Virus record (IMG/VR): IMGVR_UViG_3300024258_000045
Location: 1 to 40,665 of that record
Origin: a virus
Length of the DNA: 40,665 bases
Reading direction: 5' to 3' (one strand)
Shown here: one piece after another, positions 7,591-15,344 of the stretch
Layout: every line of letters starts with the position of its first letter
Numbering within the stretch: the stretch's first letter is position 1
The notes under the pieces: generated by a model
What the model was told of the DNA's origin: nothing
What the model saw: the letters and a program-made list of their open reading frames with translations, nothing else
Database searches by the model: none
Position numbers and translations under genes: made by a program

Positions 7591-8025
7591 TTAACTGTTT
7601 TCATTTAATACTTCCTTGACTTCCATGAAGAAATCATTGTCATCGTTTTTAACTAACCACACATTCTCAAATAAATAGAGATAGTCCCCCCATGACTTAT
7701 CAAAATAATCTAACATTGGTTCCAAGTTAGAAAATTCATTTATTTCTAAATCATCACCTCTGTCTCTATGATATGCCATTGTAACATCTTTCAATTCAAT
7801 TTCATTTCCTCTTATTGGGAATGTTTTAAAATTATTTTGTGTTTCAATGTCGTCTCGTAAGTATGATAATGATCCGAGTTTAAGTAACTTATCTACTTTA
7901 TTTTCATCAGTAAAACTATCTACTAATGTTTGTCCAACCCCTTCTGGATACCCGTCGAAATGACAATATACTGCCTTGAATGTTTCGTCTGGTTGTTTCT
8001 TTGCTATATATGACCGAGTGCTCAT
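7591..8025 (-). CDS. Phage protein of the MSTRSYI family, 144 aa
   Basis: Begins MSTRSYIAKKQPDETFKAVY followed by CHFDGYPEGVGQTL. This N-terminal signature marks a family I recall from phages and their hosts, with no established function. It is the first gene after the promoter at 8050-8078, has a GAGGAAT ribosome site, and is preceded by a 5-codon ATGAGGAAT mini-ORF at 8039-8022. Confidence 0.75.
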   Translation of the reverse strand: MSTRSYIAKKQPDETFKAVYCHFDGYPEGVGQTLVDSFTDENKVDKLLKLGSLSYLRDDIETQNNFKTFPIRGNEIELKDVTMAYHRDRGDDLEINEFSNLEPMLDYFDKSWGDYLYLFENVWLVKNDDNDFFMEVKEVLNENS

Positions 8026-8049
8026 TTTTTATTCCTCATTTGTTGCCTT

Positions 8050-8078
8050 AATATACTACGAAAAATCGTAAAAGTCAA
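8050..8078 (-). promoter_or_regulatory. Sigma70-like promoter P1
   Basis: TTGACT, 17 bp, TATATT reading leftward. It lies between the end of the 8092-8352 gene and the 8025 start, and drives the 8.0-0 kb run including the methyltransferases. An ATG follows 10 nt after the -10 box. Confidence 0.8.
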
Positions 8079-8091
8079 GCTTTATTTTTAA

Positions 8092-8352
8092 TTAAATTCT
8101 ATTGTGATTATTACAACATTCAACATCACAATAATTATATAGTTGTATTTTACTTTTACCCTTTAAGTCCGACCTATCTATTTTAATATCAGACTTTCTA
8201 TATATTGGCATTTCTTCAAATGATCCAAGAGGTGGAACTACGTGGTATACTAATGGATTAGTTGCCATCTTTCCACAATTATGACATTTTCGTTTTATTG
8301 GTGATTTTATTTTCTTCTTCAAGTGATTGGACCTCCAGTATAAATTTCCCAT
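8092..8352 (-). CDS. Small zinc-binding-type protein, 86 aa
   Basis: Basic protein with a CHNCGK pair near the N-terminus and a CDVECC cluster near the C-terminus, so a zinc site is likely. Function unknown. The ATG at 8352 has only a weak ribosome site. A TTG at 8322 sits 8 nt after a perfect GGAGGT and could be the true start (76 aa). In that case the overlapping frame upstream (KNIKKAKPLIDSGKWEIYTG) would be the tail of a gene cut by the endonuclease next door. Confidence 0.65.
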   Translation of the reverse strand: MGNLYWRSNHLKKKIKSPIKRKCHNCGKMATNPLVYHVVPPLGSFEEMPIYRKSDIKIDRSDLKGKSKIQLYNYCDVECCNNHNRI

Positions 8353-8382
8353 TTTCCACTATCTATAAGCGGTTTAGCTTTT

Positions 8383-9318
8383 TTAATATTTTTCAAACGT
8401 CAAATCTCTTTCTCTAATTCTATAAAAATCACAATTTAATACTTCTTTTATTTCATTCATACGCTCAATATCTTTTTTCTTTAACTTGCCATTAAAATAA
8501 TGGTTATCTTCATCCCATTCTATCACTATATTATATATCGATTCATAATAATCCACAAAATATCCAGCTACCTTTTTCTCTCCGCCATTCATTGCATGTT
8601 GTCCATTCCATCCATTATATTTATTTAACCAATCAAAGTACTCGCAAGCAACTTTATTAAAACCAATAATGCTTCCGGTTAATCCAATTCTTTCAATAAC
8701 AGCTTCTCGTTTATTTAACCTATTTAATTTACCTTCGTCAGTTTGATAAAATTTAAGTAATGATTTTCTTATTTTATCTTTAACATCTTTTCTACAAGAT
8801 GGATTTTTATATCCTGCAAATCTTCCTTTATTGGCATTGCTAATTTTTTCACAGGTTTCTTCTGTTACTTCTCTATTAGAATTTCCATCAGCAGTTAATT
8901 GTGAATATTCACTACAAACAACCGGCGCGTTTGGAAATTTATTTTTATATTCTTGAAATGTTATATTGTGAGTATCTAAATGTCTAAAATGTATTTGTCT
9001 TAGTTTTTTCCCACATATTTGACATTTCATATAATCAATATTTTCAATACCTGATAGAAGTTTCCATTTTCTTTTGTCTAAATTTCTATTATCTATACCA
9101 CGACACTTAATAGAACAATAATATTTATATCCAGTTCCTATATTTTTAAATTGAGTTTTATTACTACATTCGTCTCTACTACATAATATTTCATTATCAT
9201 TTTCTGCCATGAAATTTTGATAATAAGTCTCGTGAGATATATTAGGGTGATTTTTTGATAGATGTCGTGATAACCACATCATTGTTTTAAAACTTTTATT
9301 ACAAATTTGACATTTCAT
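8383..9318 (-). CDS. Zinc-finger, Vsr-like homing endonuclease candidate
   Basis: 311-residue protein. It opens with a C2H2-type finger (CQICNKSFKTMMW, then H-x4-H), has a CSRDEC...CSIKC cluster and a second CQICGK...HLDTH finger near residue 130. The C-terminus (VDYYESIYNIVIEWDEDNHY, then a helix and FYRIRERD) has the look of a Vsr/PD-(D/E)XK-type endonuclease core. Zinc fingers plus a small nuclease is typical of phage free-standing homing endonucleases. I start at the ATG after AAGGAGAAATAAA. The frame extends upstream to 9447, which may be a separate gene remnant. Confidence 0.75.
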   Translation of the reverse strand: MKCQICNKSFKTMMWLSRHLSKNHPNISHETYYQNFMAENDNEILCSRDECSNKTQFKNIGTGYKYYCSIKCRGIDNRNLDKRKWKLLSGIENIDYMKCQICGKKLRQIHFRHLDTHNITFQEYKNKFPNAPVVCSEYSQLTADGNSNREVTEETCEKISNANKGRFAGYKNPSCRKDVKDKIRKSLLKFYQTDEGKLNRLNKREAVIERIGLTGSIIGFNKVACEYFDWLNKYNGWNGQHAMNGGEKKVAGYFVDYYESIYNIVIEWDEDNHYFNGKLKKKDIERMNEIKEVLNCDFYRIRERDLTFEKY

Positions 9319-9351
9319 TTTATTTCTCCTTAGTAGATTATTAATGTTATA

Positions 9352-9413
9352 GAACAAGTAATCCTTACTTACTAAGGTTTCGGGAAACGGTAGCAACTCC
9401 GCTGTCCTTGTCC
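9352..9413 (-). ncRNA. Possible structured RNA leader before the endonuclease
   Basis: This 62-nt block is noticeably richer in G and C than its surroundings. The ends pair (GGACAAG with CUUGUUC, 7 positions with one G-U). Inside are CGG/CCG, GUUU/AAAC and CCUUA/UAAGG hairpins, and the last can be replaced by AAGUAA/UUACUU. It ends 34 nt before the endonuclease start. It could be a riboregulator of unknown class, or simply coding sequence of a split upstream gene. Confidence 0.3.
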
Positions 9414-9428
9414 TATAATAAATATCAT

Positions 9429-10067
9429 TTAATTTAAAATTGTCCATTTTTTGTCATTACCTAAATCATTCATAACCTTTTTATATTTTAAATTTTTAAT
9501 TTCTCCTGTTATATTATTTTTTACTTTTACTTTATCATTTCTTTCGTACATTTTATCATTTTTAAACGGAACTATTTTTTTCTCATAATCAAATATTGTT
9601 TTTCCGTTAAGATGTGAAATTTCATGTTGTACAGCGATTGCTTCAAGTAACCGTAAATCTTTATCATCTGCATTTTCTTTTTCCCAAATTCCTTTACCAC
9701 TGTTTGTTGAAACTCCACTAAAATACCAATTACTTTCTTCTTGTTCTGTATGTACTATAATATTCTTATATCGTTTGGTGTGTACACCTTTCTTTGGATA
9801 TGAGAGACATCCCTCATAAAAATCTATTTCGTCCCATTTTTCAATTACTGTTGGGTTGATTAGTATAAGTGGTTCTCTAACATTTACTACTGCTACTTGA
9901 GCGTCTATATTGCACTGTGGGGCTGCCAATCCGATTCCCGATTTATTTTTACTTAAAATCTGGAATAATTCTGTTGCTATTTTTAACCCATCTTCAACTG
10001 AAACTTTTTTGAGTTTCTTATTTATAACCGGATTATGTTCTTTGTTGCAATTAATTATTTTTCGCAT
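9429..10067 (-). CDS. def: Peptide deformylase
   Basis: 212-residue deformylase that removes the N-formyl group from new proteins in the cytoplasm. All three family motifs are present: GIGLAAPQ, EGCLSYP (metal-binding Cys) and QHEISHLNG (metal-binding His residues and catalytic Glu; the usual Asp of HExDH is Ser here). A C-terminal extension of about 45 residues (NDKVKVKNNITGEIKNLKYK) is beta-rich and absent from the minimal enzyme. Phage deformylases are known from marine phages. The start follows AGGATGGTTT and overlaps the upstream gene by 17 nt. Confidence 0.93.
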   Translation of the reverse strand: MRKIINCNKEHNPVINKKLKKVSVEDGLKIATELFQILSKNKSGIGLAAPQCNIDAQVAVVNVREPLILINPTVIEKWDEIDFYEGCLSYPKKGVHTKRYKNIIVHTEQEESNWYFSGVSTNSGKGIWEKENADDKDLRLLEAIAVQHEISHLNGKTIFDYEKKIVPFKNDKMYERNDKVKVKNNITGEIKNLKYKKVMNDLGNDKKWTILN

Positions 10068-10320
10068 AAACCATCCTGTATACCTTATATAATCTGTTAC
10101 AGTATTTAAAATCTAACTCACTTATATAACCGTCATCCATATAACCATATTCAAGTTTAGTAACATATTTAAAATCACTACTCCAATCTCTATCTGTACA
10201 ATTCAATTCCTTACCTGGTGGTATTTTATACTCACCACCATTAACACGTTTTTTATTGTAGTCCGCCCATTGAATCATAGTTGACCGTAAATGTTTAAGT
10301 TTTTTTAATACAGTATTCAT
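10051..10320 (-). CDS. Hypothetical protein, 89 aa
   Basis: Small basic, Tyr-rich protein of unknown function. I start at the ATG that overlaps the upstream stop (ATGA) and follows GGGG. A GTG two codons upstream is possible. It overlaps the deformylase start by 17 nt, so the two are translated together. Confidence 0.65.
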   Translation of the reverse strand: MNTVLKKLKHLRSTMIQWADYNKKRVNGGEYKIPPGKELNCTDRDWSSDFKYVTKLEYGYMDDGYISELDFKYCNRLYKVYRMVYAKNN

Positions 10321-10598
10321 CCCCACGTTTTCTTATTATACAACACTACTTGATATTCCAACAGTCTCCCACATTCATCACAGAAAATTGGAGTGATTGA
10401 TTCAAAATTACTATATTGATTCAATACACGTTCACAATGATTTTCAACTTGTTCCCACTCTTCTGGTACGTTCTTATTTAGAGTGTGTTGTTCAACACTT
10501 TCATCACAACATTTAGTTCGAAATGCATATAGTTCCGCATCGGGATTCTCTTTGGACTTAAAATAATTTCTATCCATTATTGTAAGTTCGGACATCAT
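10317..10598 (-). CDS. Hypothetical Cys-containing protein, 93 aa
   Basis: Unrecognised acidic protein with a CC pair near residue 30 and FCDECGR near residue 73, the latter resembling half of a zinc ribbon. Overlaps at both ends by ATGA. Possible metal-binding accessory protein. Confidence 0.65.
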   Translation of the reverse strand: MMSELTIMDRNYFKSKENPDAELYAFRTKCCDESVEQHTLNKNVPEEWEQVENHCERVLNQYSNFESITPIFCDECGRLLEYQVVLYNKKTWG

Positions 10599-10843
10599 TT
10601 GTCTAATGCCGTTGAATTACCATCTATCACCCAAACTCCACGGAGATATTCTTTAAGTAACCCACTTTCTGCATTACGACGTAAAACAAAATCTTCGTGG
10701 GTTTCGTTATCTAATCGCTTAGGACCTTTTAATCCTGCAGAGATTTGGTATCGTTCTTCCAGAAATACTTCCTGACTCATATACTTTTGACGTGGTGTTC
10801 CTTCTCCTGGTTTTGTTATTGGCTTCATTGGTTTTAATGTCAT
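10595..10843 (-). CDS. Hypothetical protein, 82 aa
   Basis: Basic N-terminus rich in Lys and Pro (MTLKPMKPITKPGEGTPRQK), then a charged helical segment. Preceded by GGGAGAAATAAA, which lies within the end of the upstream small gene. Family unknown. Confidence 0.65.
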   Translation of the reverse strand: MTLKPMKPITKPGEGTPRQKYMSQEVFLEERYQISAGLKGPKRLDNETHEDFVLRRNAESGLLKEYLRGVWVIDGNSTALDK

Positions 10844-10983
10844 TTTATTTCTCCCATCTTTTTTCTGTAAAGTTCAGCGTCAGGATCATCTTTTGCCCAG
10901 AATTTAGTTCCATCCTTTAACTCATACTGTTTATAATTATGAGCTATATGAAACGGTGTATCTTTTTTCTTTTTTCTTGCCAT
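10840..10983 (-). CDS. Hypothetical basic protein, 47 aa
   Basis: Short gene starting MARKKKKDTPFHIAHNYKQY. Its last codons (GEIK then stop) also provide the ribosome site of the next gene, with which it overlaps by ATGA. The start overlaps the upstream stop (TAATG). Function unknown. Confidence 0.6.
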   Translation of the reverse strand: MARKKKKDTPFHIAHNYKQYELKDGTKFWAKDDPDAELYRKKMGEIK

Positions 10984-11207
10984 TATTTTATTGCCTCTGT
11001 TAATTTAATACCTGCATTAAAACCCATATTATAAGCATTATCTATTTTAGATTCTATACCAGTATCTATTATATTCCACCATAACATTGCTGATACTATC
11101 CACATCCACGTTGATATTTTTAATCCAAACATAGTACTGGACATCTGTTCATTCATCCACATTGTACCAGTATTAAATGGTTTTATAACCCAATTCATTA
11201 ATTCCAT
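10983..11207 (-). CDS. Small membrane protein, 74 aa
   Basis: Hydrophobic, Met/Trp-rich stretch in the middle (STWMWIVSAMLWWNIIDTG) suggesting one membrane span, followed by an amphipathic tail with NMGFNAGIK. Likely an inner-membrane protein. No family recognised and no lysis-gene signature that I would trust. Confidence 0.6.
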   Translation of the reverse strand: MELMNWVIKPFNTGTMWMNEQMSSTMFGLKISTWMWIVSAMLWWNIIDTGIESKIDNAYNMGFNAGIKLTEAIK

Positions 11208-11209
11208 AT

Positions 11210-11644
11210 TTATTCTTCTCCGAGTTTGTGATTTAAAAAATCTTTTTGTTTTTTGATTGCTTTCTTTAACGCTACTTTCCGTTCCTTATCCATAGCAAGT
11301 AACATCTGTTGTTTAGTTCTACGTTTCGTTTTCTTCTTGGATGGTATAACTTTCGTAGGTTTTAATGTACCTTTGAGTTTAGGTTGTTCTTTACCCTTAT
11401 GAAAAACATTACCATCCACATCAACAAATTCTGACATCCAATGCCATCCAACTGGACGACCGGTTGGACTATATGCTGATTTTGATTTTTCAACTGGGTA
11501 GTCTCGTGCCATAACCATATTAACACACATACTACACTTTACGGATACCGCTTCATCTCCTACACTTTTAACTTCACGTCCACATGAACATTCCATATAA
11601 CGAATTCCATCTACTTCATATGAGTTACTTACTTTTTGTTTCAT
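11210..11644 (-). CDS. Zinc-ribbon protein with basic C-terminus, 144 aa
   Basis: N-terminal CSCGRE and CSMC pairs form a likely zinc ribbon (residues ~19-39). The last 60 residues are extremely Lys/Arg-rich (KKKTKRRTKQQ), consistent with nucleic-acid binding. AAGGAAAACAAAATG start. It may be a DNA- or RNA-associated accessory factor. Function not known. Confidence 0.65.
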   Translation of the reverse strand: MKQKVSNSYEVDGIRYMECSCGREVKSVGDEAVSVKCSMCVNMVMARDYPVEKSKSAYSPTGRPVGWHWMSEFVDVDGNVFHKGKEQPKLKGTLKPTKVIPSKKKTKRRTKQQMLLAMDKERKVALKKAIKKQKDFLNHKLGEE

Positions 11645-11659
11645 TTTGTTTTCCTTTGT

Positions 11660-11995
11660 TTATGCGACACCAATGTCGCCTGTTTGTATTGCGTCATTAA
11701 TTTTTTCTTCTAATACATCATCTAGTATGTCATCAAATGTTTTACCACTATTCCAATTATGTTTACTATCCATAAATAATACTGGTTGTCCATGCTCTAC
11801 TTTTAAATTTTCATATGTAGCGTCCTTATCAACTTCAATCAAATGTAAAATCATATGGTCATTCATATCTTGAAATAAATCCATCATTTCTACCATTTCA
11901 TCTTCTGTCTTACCGTGGTATATTGTTTTAATGTCATTTGAGTTTATGCCTATGTCATCATCCGACATTACAAGTAACCAACTTTTAGTATGCAT
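11660..11995 (-). CDS. Hypothetical acidic protein, 111 aa
   Basis: Acidic protein with many Asp, Met and Glu residues (DEMVEMMDLFQDMNDHM). No membrane span or active-site motif recognised. It overlaps the upstream gene by 11 nt and shares its transcript from the promoter at 12345-12373. Confidence 0.65.
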   Translation of the reverse strand: MHTKSWLLVMSDDDIGINSNDIKTIYHGKTEDEMVEMMDLFQDMNDHMILHLIEVDKDATYENLKVEHGQPVLFMDSKHNWNSGKTFDDILDDVLEEKINDAIQTGDIGVA

Positions 11996-12317
11996 CTTCA
12001 GATCCTTTATATTCTATAAATGGGATATTATTATCAAATTTAACATTACCTTCAACATCAGTATCTTCAAATAAAACATTCATTCTATTTCCAATGGATT
12101 TTTTCAATCTTTCCGCTTTATCCATTAATTGCCAACGACTATATTTTTCTGACCAAACTGGAAAATTCTTTGGGACCGTTTTAATAGTAACAGATATTGT
12201 ATTTTTCCAATAAGTGTTGCTAGAAGTTATCGAAGCATTAAATCCCATTTTCTTTAACATCGGAATTAACTCTTTACGATATTTACCTGCTAATTTTTTT
12301 ACTTCATTATATACCAT
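11985..12317 (-). CDS. Hypothetical protein, 110 aa (LPD29-like?)
   Basis: Basic alpha/beta protein. The N-terminal half (KELIPMLKKMGFNASI, then SVTIKTVP) vaguely recalls the small LPD29-type domain found in phage and plasmid polyvalent proteins. The match is from memory and weak. First gene after promoter P2, with an AAGGA ribosome site. Confidence 0.6.
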   Translation of the reverse strand: MVYNEVKKLAGKYRKELIPMLKKMGFNASITSSNTYWKNTISVTIKTVPKNFPVWSEKYSRWQLMDKAERLKKSIGNRMNVLFEDTDVEGNVKFDNNIPFIEYKGSEDAY

Positions 12318-12344
12318 ATGATTTTGTCCTTTTAGTTTCCTTTG

Positions 12345-12373
12345 ATCTTACAACAAAAAAATGAGAAAGTCAA
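12345..12373 (-). promoter_or_regulatory. Sigma70-like promoter P2
   Basis: TTGACT, 17 bp, TAAGAT followed by CAAAGG. It sits in the gap between the 12384 stop and the 12317 start and shares TTCTCAT in the spacer with P6 and P7. Confidence 0.85.
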
Positions 12374-12383
12374 GTGTTATTTT

Positions 12384-12620
12384 TTATAATTCTGGGTGTG
12401 ATTTGTCAAACCAAAAATCTTCATCATTAACATATTCCATATCTATATAGTCCATAATTTCGCCAGCAAGATTTTCATTAAATTTCCAAAAATCATCGCC
12501 AGACATTTCATTAATTTTTGTTATGTGAACTTCATCACTCGTTACATTCCACGATACATTATAATAAATATTAGTATCTTCATCAAAATACTCAAACTCT
12601 TCATCAAAAAACCAAGTCAT
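12384..12620 (-). CDS. Hypothetical acidic protein, 78 aa
   Basis: Very acidic, aromatic-rich protein (MTWFFDEEFEYFDEDTNIYY). Such DNA-mimic-like composition occurs in phage anti-host proteins, but composition alone does not establish that role. It directly abuts the equally acidic gene upstream. Confidence 0.65.
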   Translation of the reverse strand: MTWFFDEEFEYFDEDTNIYYNVSWNVTSDEVHITKINEMSGDDFWKFNENLAGEIMDYIDMEYVNDEDFWFDKSHPEL

Positions 12621-12833
12621 TTATCTATCTCCTAAATATTCTGGTTCTGATATCATATTTAATACTTCATCATCATAAAGTTCTATTCCAACATTTTCTT
12701 CATATGCTCTCATAGGCATTTCTTCATTATATTCCAATTCAATATCATATAACTCACCAACATCAGGACCGTCATATCTATCATCTATGAAATTTAATTC
12801 TGTATCATTTGTCGAGTTCATTAGTTTCTCCAT
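12621..12833 (-). CDS. Hypothetical acidic protein, 70 aa
   Basis: Strongly acidic protein (GPDVGELYDIELEYNEEMP) lacking recognisable domains. First gene after promoter P3 and paired with the 12384-12620 acidic gene. A second Met at codon 5 could also be the start. The two may act together; this is only inferred from adjacency and charge. Confidence 0.6.
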   Translation of the reverse strand: MEKLMNSTNDTELNFIDDRYDGPDVGELYDIELEYNEEMPMRAYEENVGIELYDDEVLNMISEPEYLGDR

Positions 12834-12847
12834 TTAATTTCTATTAG

Positions 12848-12876
12848 AATATACGGAAAAGATCAATACAAGTCAA
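12848..12876 (-). promoter_or_regulatory. Sigma70-like promoter P3
   Basis: TTGACT, 17 bp, TATATT. Located between the membrane protein gene (stop at 12890) and the acidic gene pair it should transcribe. Confidence 0.8.
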
Positions 12877-12889
12877 GTGTTATTTTTGT

Positions 12890-13831
12890 TTATTTATTTT
12901 TATTTTCTACGACTGGATAGTGTATTCCACGATCTTGTGGGACTGTTGGAGTTTCCTTTATAACTTTTGTTTCTTCTATAACCTTATCTAACTTTTTTTC
13001 AGTAATATCCGGTTCTATTGTTTCTTTAACAAGTTTCTCAAATAATGGTTTATCTTCACCATATAGTTTCCACCACTTTTTTCGTTTCTTTGGTTCTGTA
13101 TTTTCTGGTGGAGTGTGATGTTCTGCTCTATGAACCATTGCTATGTTATATGCAATAACTAATACGACAGCCATTGGGTCAAACACGAAAATGAGGATGA
13201 ATATAAAAAACTTAACTACTGTATCTATATCGGTTTTGAATGTTCTGGCAAGATAGATAGCTGGACCTACATCAACACCGGTTTCAATTAATACTGTTTT
13301 TAAATCTCCAATATCTTCTTTAATATCTAATATTTGTTCATTTAGGTTTAAAATTTTTGGGTTGTAATCTTCACGGAGTTTTCGTCTGGCTGTAATATAG
13401 TTGTCCGGTAATAATGCTACAGATTGTTCTAATTCACTTTTTAGATATACCTTATCTTCTTCTAACTGTTCTAATCTATCTTCTTTGTAAATCAGTTTTG
13501 TAGATTGTTTCTCAAACTCTACTGTGGCCCCTTGATAGGCATTGGATAAGAATCCGAATATACCTGCTGATGTAATTCCAACTAAAGTTATTGTTCCAAC
13601 CAATAGATAAGTTTTCATAAACCCATTTATTTTAGTCCAATACCGATATAAGAATGATGCTGTTACTAACTTTGCAAACTCTAATGATCCTGCCATTATC
13701 ACTACTGCTAATGCTGCTCCGGCGAATAATTTTGATAATCCATATACTGAATAGAATGCCGCACTACCCGCTACGAGTAGTGCTGCTAATCCTACTAAAT
13801 ATGGAAATGTTTTACTATTTTGCGTCTCCAC
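12890..13831 (-). CDS. Membrane protein with central coiled coil, 313 aa
   Basis: About three hydrophobic spans in the first 105 residues (YLVGLAALLVAG, GAALAVVIMAGSLEFAKL, TYLLVGTITLVGITSAG), a charged coiled-coil segment (~110-195), a fourth strong span (FFIFILIFVFDPMAVVLVIA) and a Lys/Glu-rich cytoplasmic tail. The spans-coil-span layout resembles DUF4407-type and other phage membrane proteins of unknown function. A role in envelope remodelling or superinfection exclusion is possible but there is no direct evidence. Confidence 0.75.
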   Translation of the reverse strand: METQNSKTFPYLVGLAALLVAGSAAFYSVYGLSKLFAGAALAVVIMAGSLEFAKLVTASFLYRYWTKINGFMKTYLLVGTITLVGITSAGIFGFLSNAYQGATVEFEKQSTKLIYKEDRLEQLEEDKVYLKSELEQSVALLPDNYITARRKLREDYNPKILNLNEQILDIKEDIGDLKTVLIETGVDVGPAIYLARTFKTDIDTVVKFFIFILIFVFDPMAVVLVIAYNIAMVHRAEHHTPPENTEPKKRKKWWKLYGEDKPLFEKLVKETIEPDITEKKLDKVIEETKVIKETPTVPQDRGIHYPVVENKNK

Positions 13832-13852
13832 ATGATCTCTCCAATTACTTTG

Positions 13853-14038
13853 TTATTCATCTTCTAACTCGATGAGATTTAAAATAATAGATATTTTATC
13901 TTCCATTATTTCTAATCTACCAGCGAGTTCTTTTACTGGAATAACCTTTCCTTCGGCGTCGAATAAGTTTGACCTTAATCTCTCCATCGAAAGTTGTAAC
14001 TGTTCAATATGTTCTAATATTCTATTTTTTCTTAACAT
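13853..14038 (-). CDS. Small coiled-coil protein, 61 aa
   Basis: Starts MLRKNRILEHIEQLQLSMER and is predicted by eye to be almost wholly alpha-helical with heptad-like Leu/Ile spacing. AAGGATACATTAAATG start. Could be an oligomerising adaptor. Function unknown. Confidence 0.6.
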   Translation of the reverse strand: MLRKNRILEHIEQLQLSMERLRSNLFDAEGKVIPVKELAGRLEIMEDKISIILNLIELEDE

Positions 14039-14078
14039 TTAATGTATCCTTAATAGTAATAAATATAATATATATTAA

Positions 14079-14264
14079 CTATTGTTTAGATTCTTCTACT
14101 GATGCTTTTCTATATCCGGTAACTAATTTCTTCAATTCACCGAGAGCTTTTCGTGCTCTACCACCTGCTGCTTTGTTACCCTTTTCAGAATATATTTCAT
14201 GGTTTTCTGAAAATTCAGTGTATAGTTTAGTAATCTGTTCGTTTAGTTCATTTAATTTACTCAT
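14079..14264 (-). CDS. Histone H1-like Hc1-type protein
   Basis: 61-residue basic helical protein. The core EKGNKAAGGRARKALGELKK, then GYRKASVEESK, closely follows the pattern of the bacterial histone H1-like family (Hc1; EKGNKAA-x-R-x-RK...L-x-KL...YRK-x-S). Those proteins bind and compact DNA. In a phage it could package, protect or silence DNA. Start follows GAGGAGAAAAACG. It overlaps the J-domain-like gene by 8 nt. Confidence 0.7.
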   Translation of the reverse strand: MSKLNELNEQITKLYTEFSENHEIYSEKGNKAAGGRARKALGELKKLVTGYRKASVEESKQ

Positions 14265-14841
14265 CGTTTTTCTCCTCGTTAATGTTTAGTCCGAGAGATT
14301 TTAACATTCCCTCTTTCACTATTTCTTTATTTTCTTCTGGGGTATCTTTCCATTGCCAAGCGTAAGTTCCTTTGAGTTCATGTATCTTCTCTGTAAGTTT
14401 CTTTACACTTTCTTCTAAATACTTACTATCATCTTTTTTAATTTTAGAAATGTCAATTCCTAATTCCATTGCTATTTCCATCACTCTTGACCAATCTTTA
14501 TTCTTTACTGATCCTAATGCTTCTTTGTATAAATCTACTAATTTATTATGCCTAACTTGAGAAATATTTTTGTTTTCAAGTTTATCAGGATGAGTTTTTT
14601 GAGCTATCTTTTTAAATACTATATTCACATCCTTTTCTGGAATATCATATTCAATAGGATCCGTAGCTACTCTTTTAGCATCTTTAGAAGTTTTTTTCTT
14701 TCTAAAATACTCACCAAATTCCTTTTCAAACTCAACTAAACTATCATTAAAAATAAATGTAGTTTCTTCAAGTTCAGTTTTTAAATATAGGATTTGATGT
14801 TGTAACTTTTTTCTTTTTAATTCTAATAACTTATCATTCAC
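14257..14841 (-). CDS. J-domain-like protein, 194 aa
   Basis: Residues ~70-125 contain VFKKIAQKTHPDKLENK followed by a helix (NKLVDLYKEALGSV). The HPD tripeptide after a helix is the hallmark of DnaJ J domains, which stimulate Hsp70 ATPase. Here the domain is central, with a coiled N-terminus and an acidic helical C-terminus, so it may recruit host DnaK to a phage-specific target. The start is GTG overlapping the upstream stop (TAGTG). No Hsp70 gene is in the window. Confidence 0.7.
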   Translation of the reverse strand: MNDKLLELKRKKLQHQILYLKTELEETTFIFNDSLVEFEKEFGEYFRKKKTSKDAKRVATDPIEYDIPEKDVNIVFKKIAQKTHPDKLENKNISQVRHNKLVDLYKEALGSVKNKDWSRVMEIAMELGIDISKIKKDDSKYLEESVKKLTEKIHELKGTYAWQWKDTPEENKEIVKEGMLKSLGLNINEEKNDE

Positions 14842-15068
14842 TACGACTGTGGCATATTATATCTATTCAACCAAATGTATAAAGCTTCTTTTTCATCTTT
14901 ACTCAACAACTCAAATATTTCTGGTTGGACTGGGAGTTCTATTAAATCTATTCTATCTTCACCGTCACCATAAACTCTTTTACCATCACCTTCTCCTGGA
15001 TCAATTCCAAGTTCTTTTAATCTACGTATTAAAATTTTAAAGTTGACCATTTCCTGTTTATTGGACAT
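14841..15068 (-). CDS. Hypothetical protein, 75 aa
   Basis: Small acidic protein starting MSNKQEMVNFKILIRRLKEL, with a Gly/Asp-rich loop (DPGEGDGKRVYGDGED). Strong AGGAGAAGTATATT ribosome site. No family recognised. Confidence 0.65.
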   Translation of the reverse strand: MSNKQEMVNFKILIRRLKELGIDPGEGDGKRVYGDGEDRIDLIELPVQPEIFELLSKDEKEALYIWLNRYNMPQS

Positions 15069-15106
15069 AATATACTTCTCCTGTTGGTAATAAATATAGA
15101 TTTTAC

Positions 15107-15289
15107 CTAAATATCATCAAATTCTGCGTCTATTATAGTCATACAGAAATAGAACTTATTACCATTGCGAAGTACTGCGTCTGCACCGTATTTATCTTTC
15201 CAGTAATCTGTTCCCTTTTCATTTGTTTTATCTACATCCATTTTACCTAATACTTGATATAAAGTATCTTTTACATTTATTATATCCAT
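15107..15289 (-). CDS. Hypothetical protein, 60 aa
   Basis: Short acidic alpha/beta protein starting MDIINVKDTLYQVLGKMDV. Its start lies just after the hairpin that follows groEL, so expression may depend on readthrough. Function unknown. Confidence 0.6.
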   Translation of the reverse strand: MDIINVKDTLYQVLGKMDVDKTNEKGTDYWKDKYGADAVLRNGNKFYFCMTIIDAEFDDI

Positions 15290-15304
15290 TTATAATATCC
15301 ATAA

Positions 15305-15333
15305 TAGTGGGACCACTTATTGTGATCCCACTA
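15305..15333 (-). terminator. Hairpin after groEL
   Basis: Near-perfect 12-bp stem (TAGTGGGATCAC pairing with GTGGTCCCACTA, one G-U) around a 5-nt loop. It lacks a run of T after the stem, so it may stabilise the groEL message or reduce, rather than stop, transcription into the 15107-15289 gene. Confidence 0.55.
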
Positions 15334-15344
15334 CCAATGTGGAT

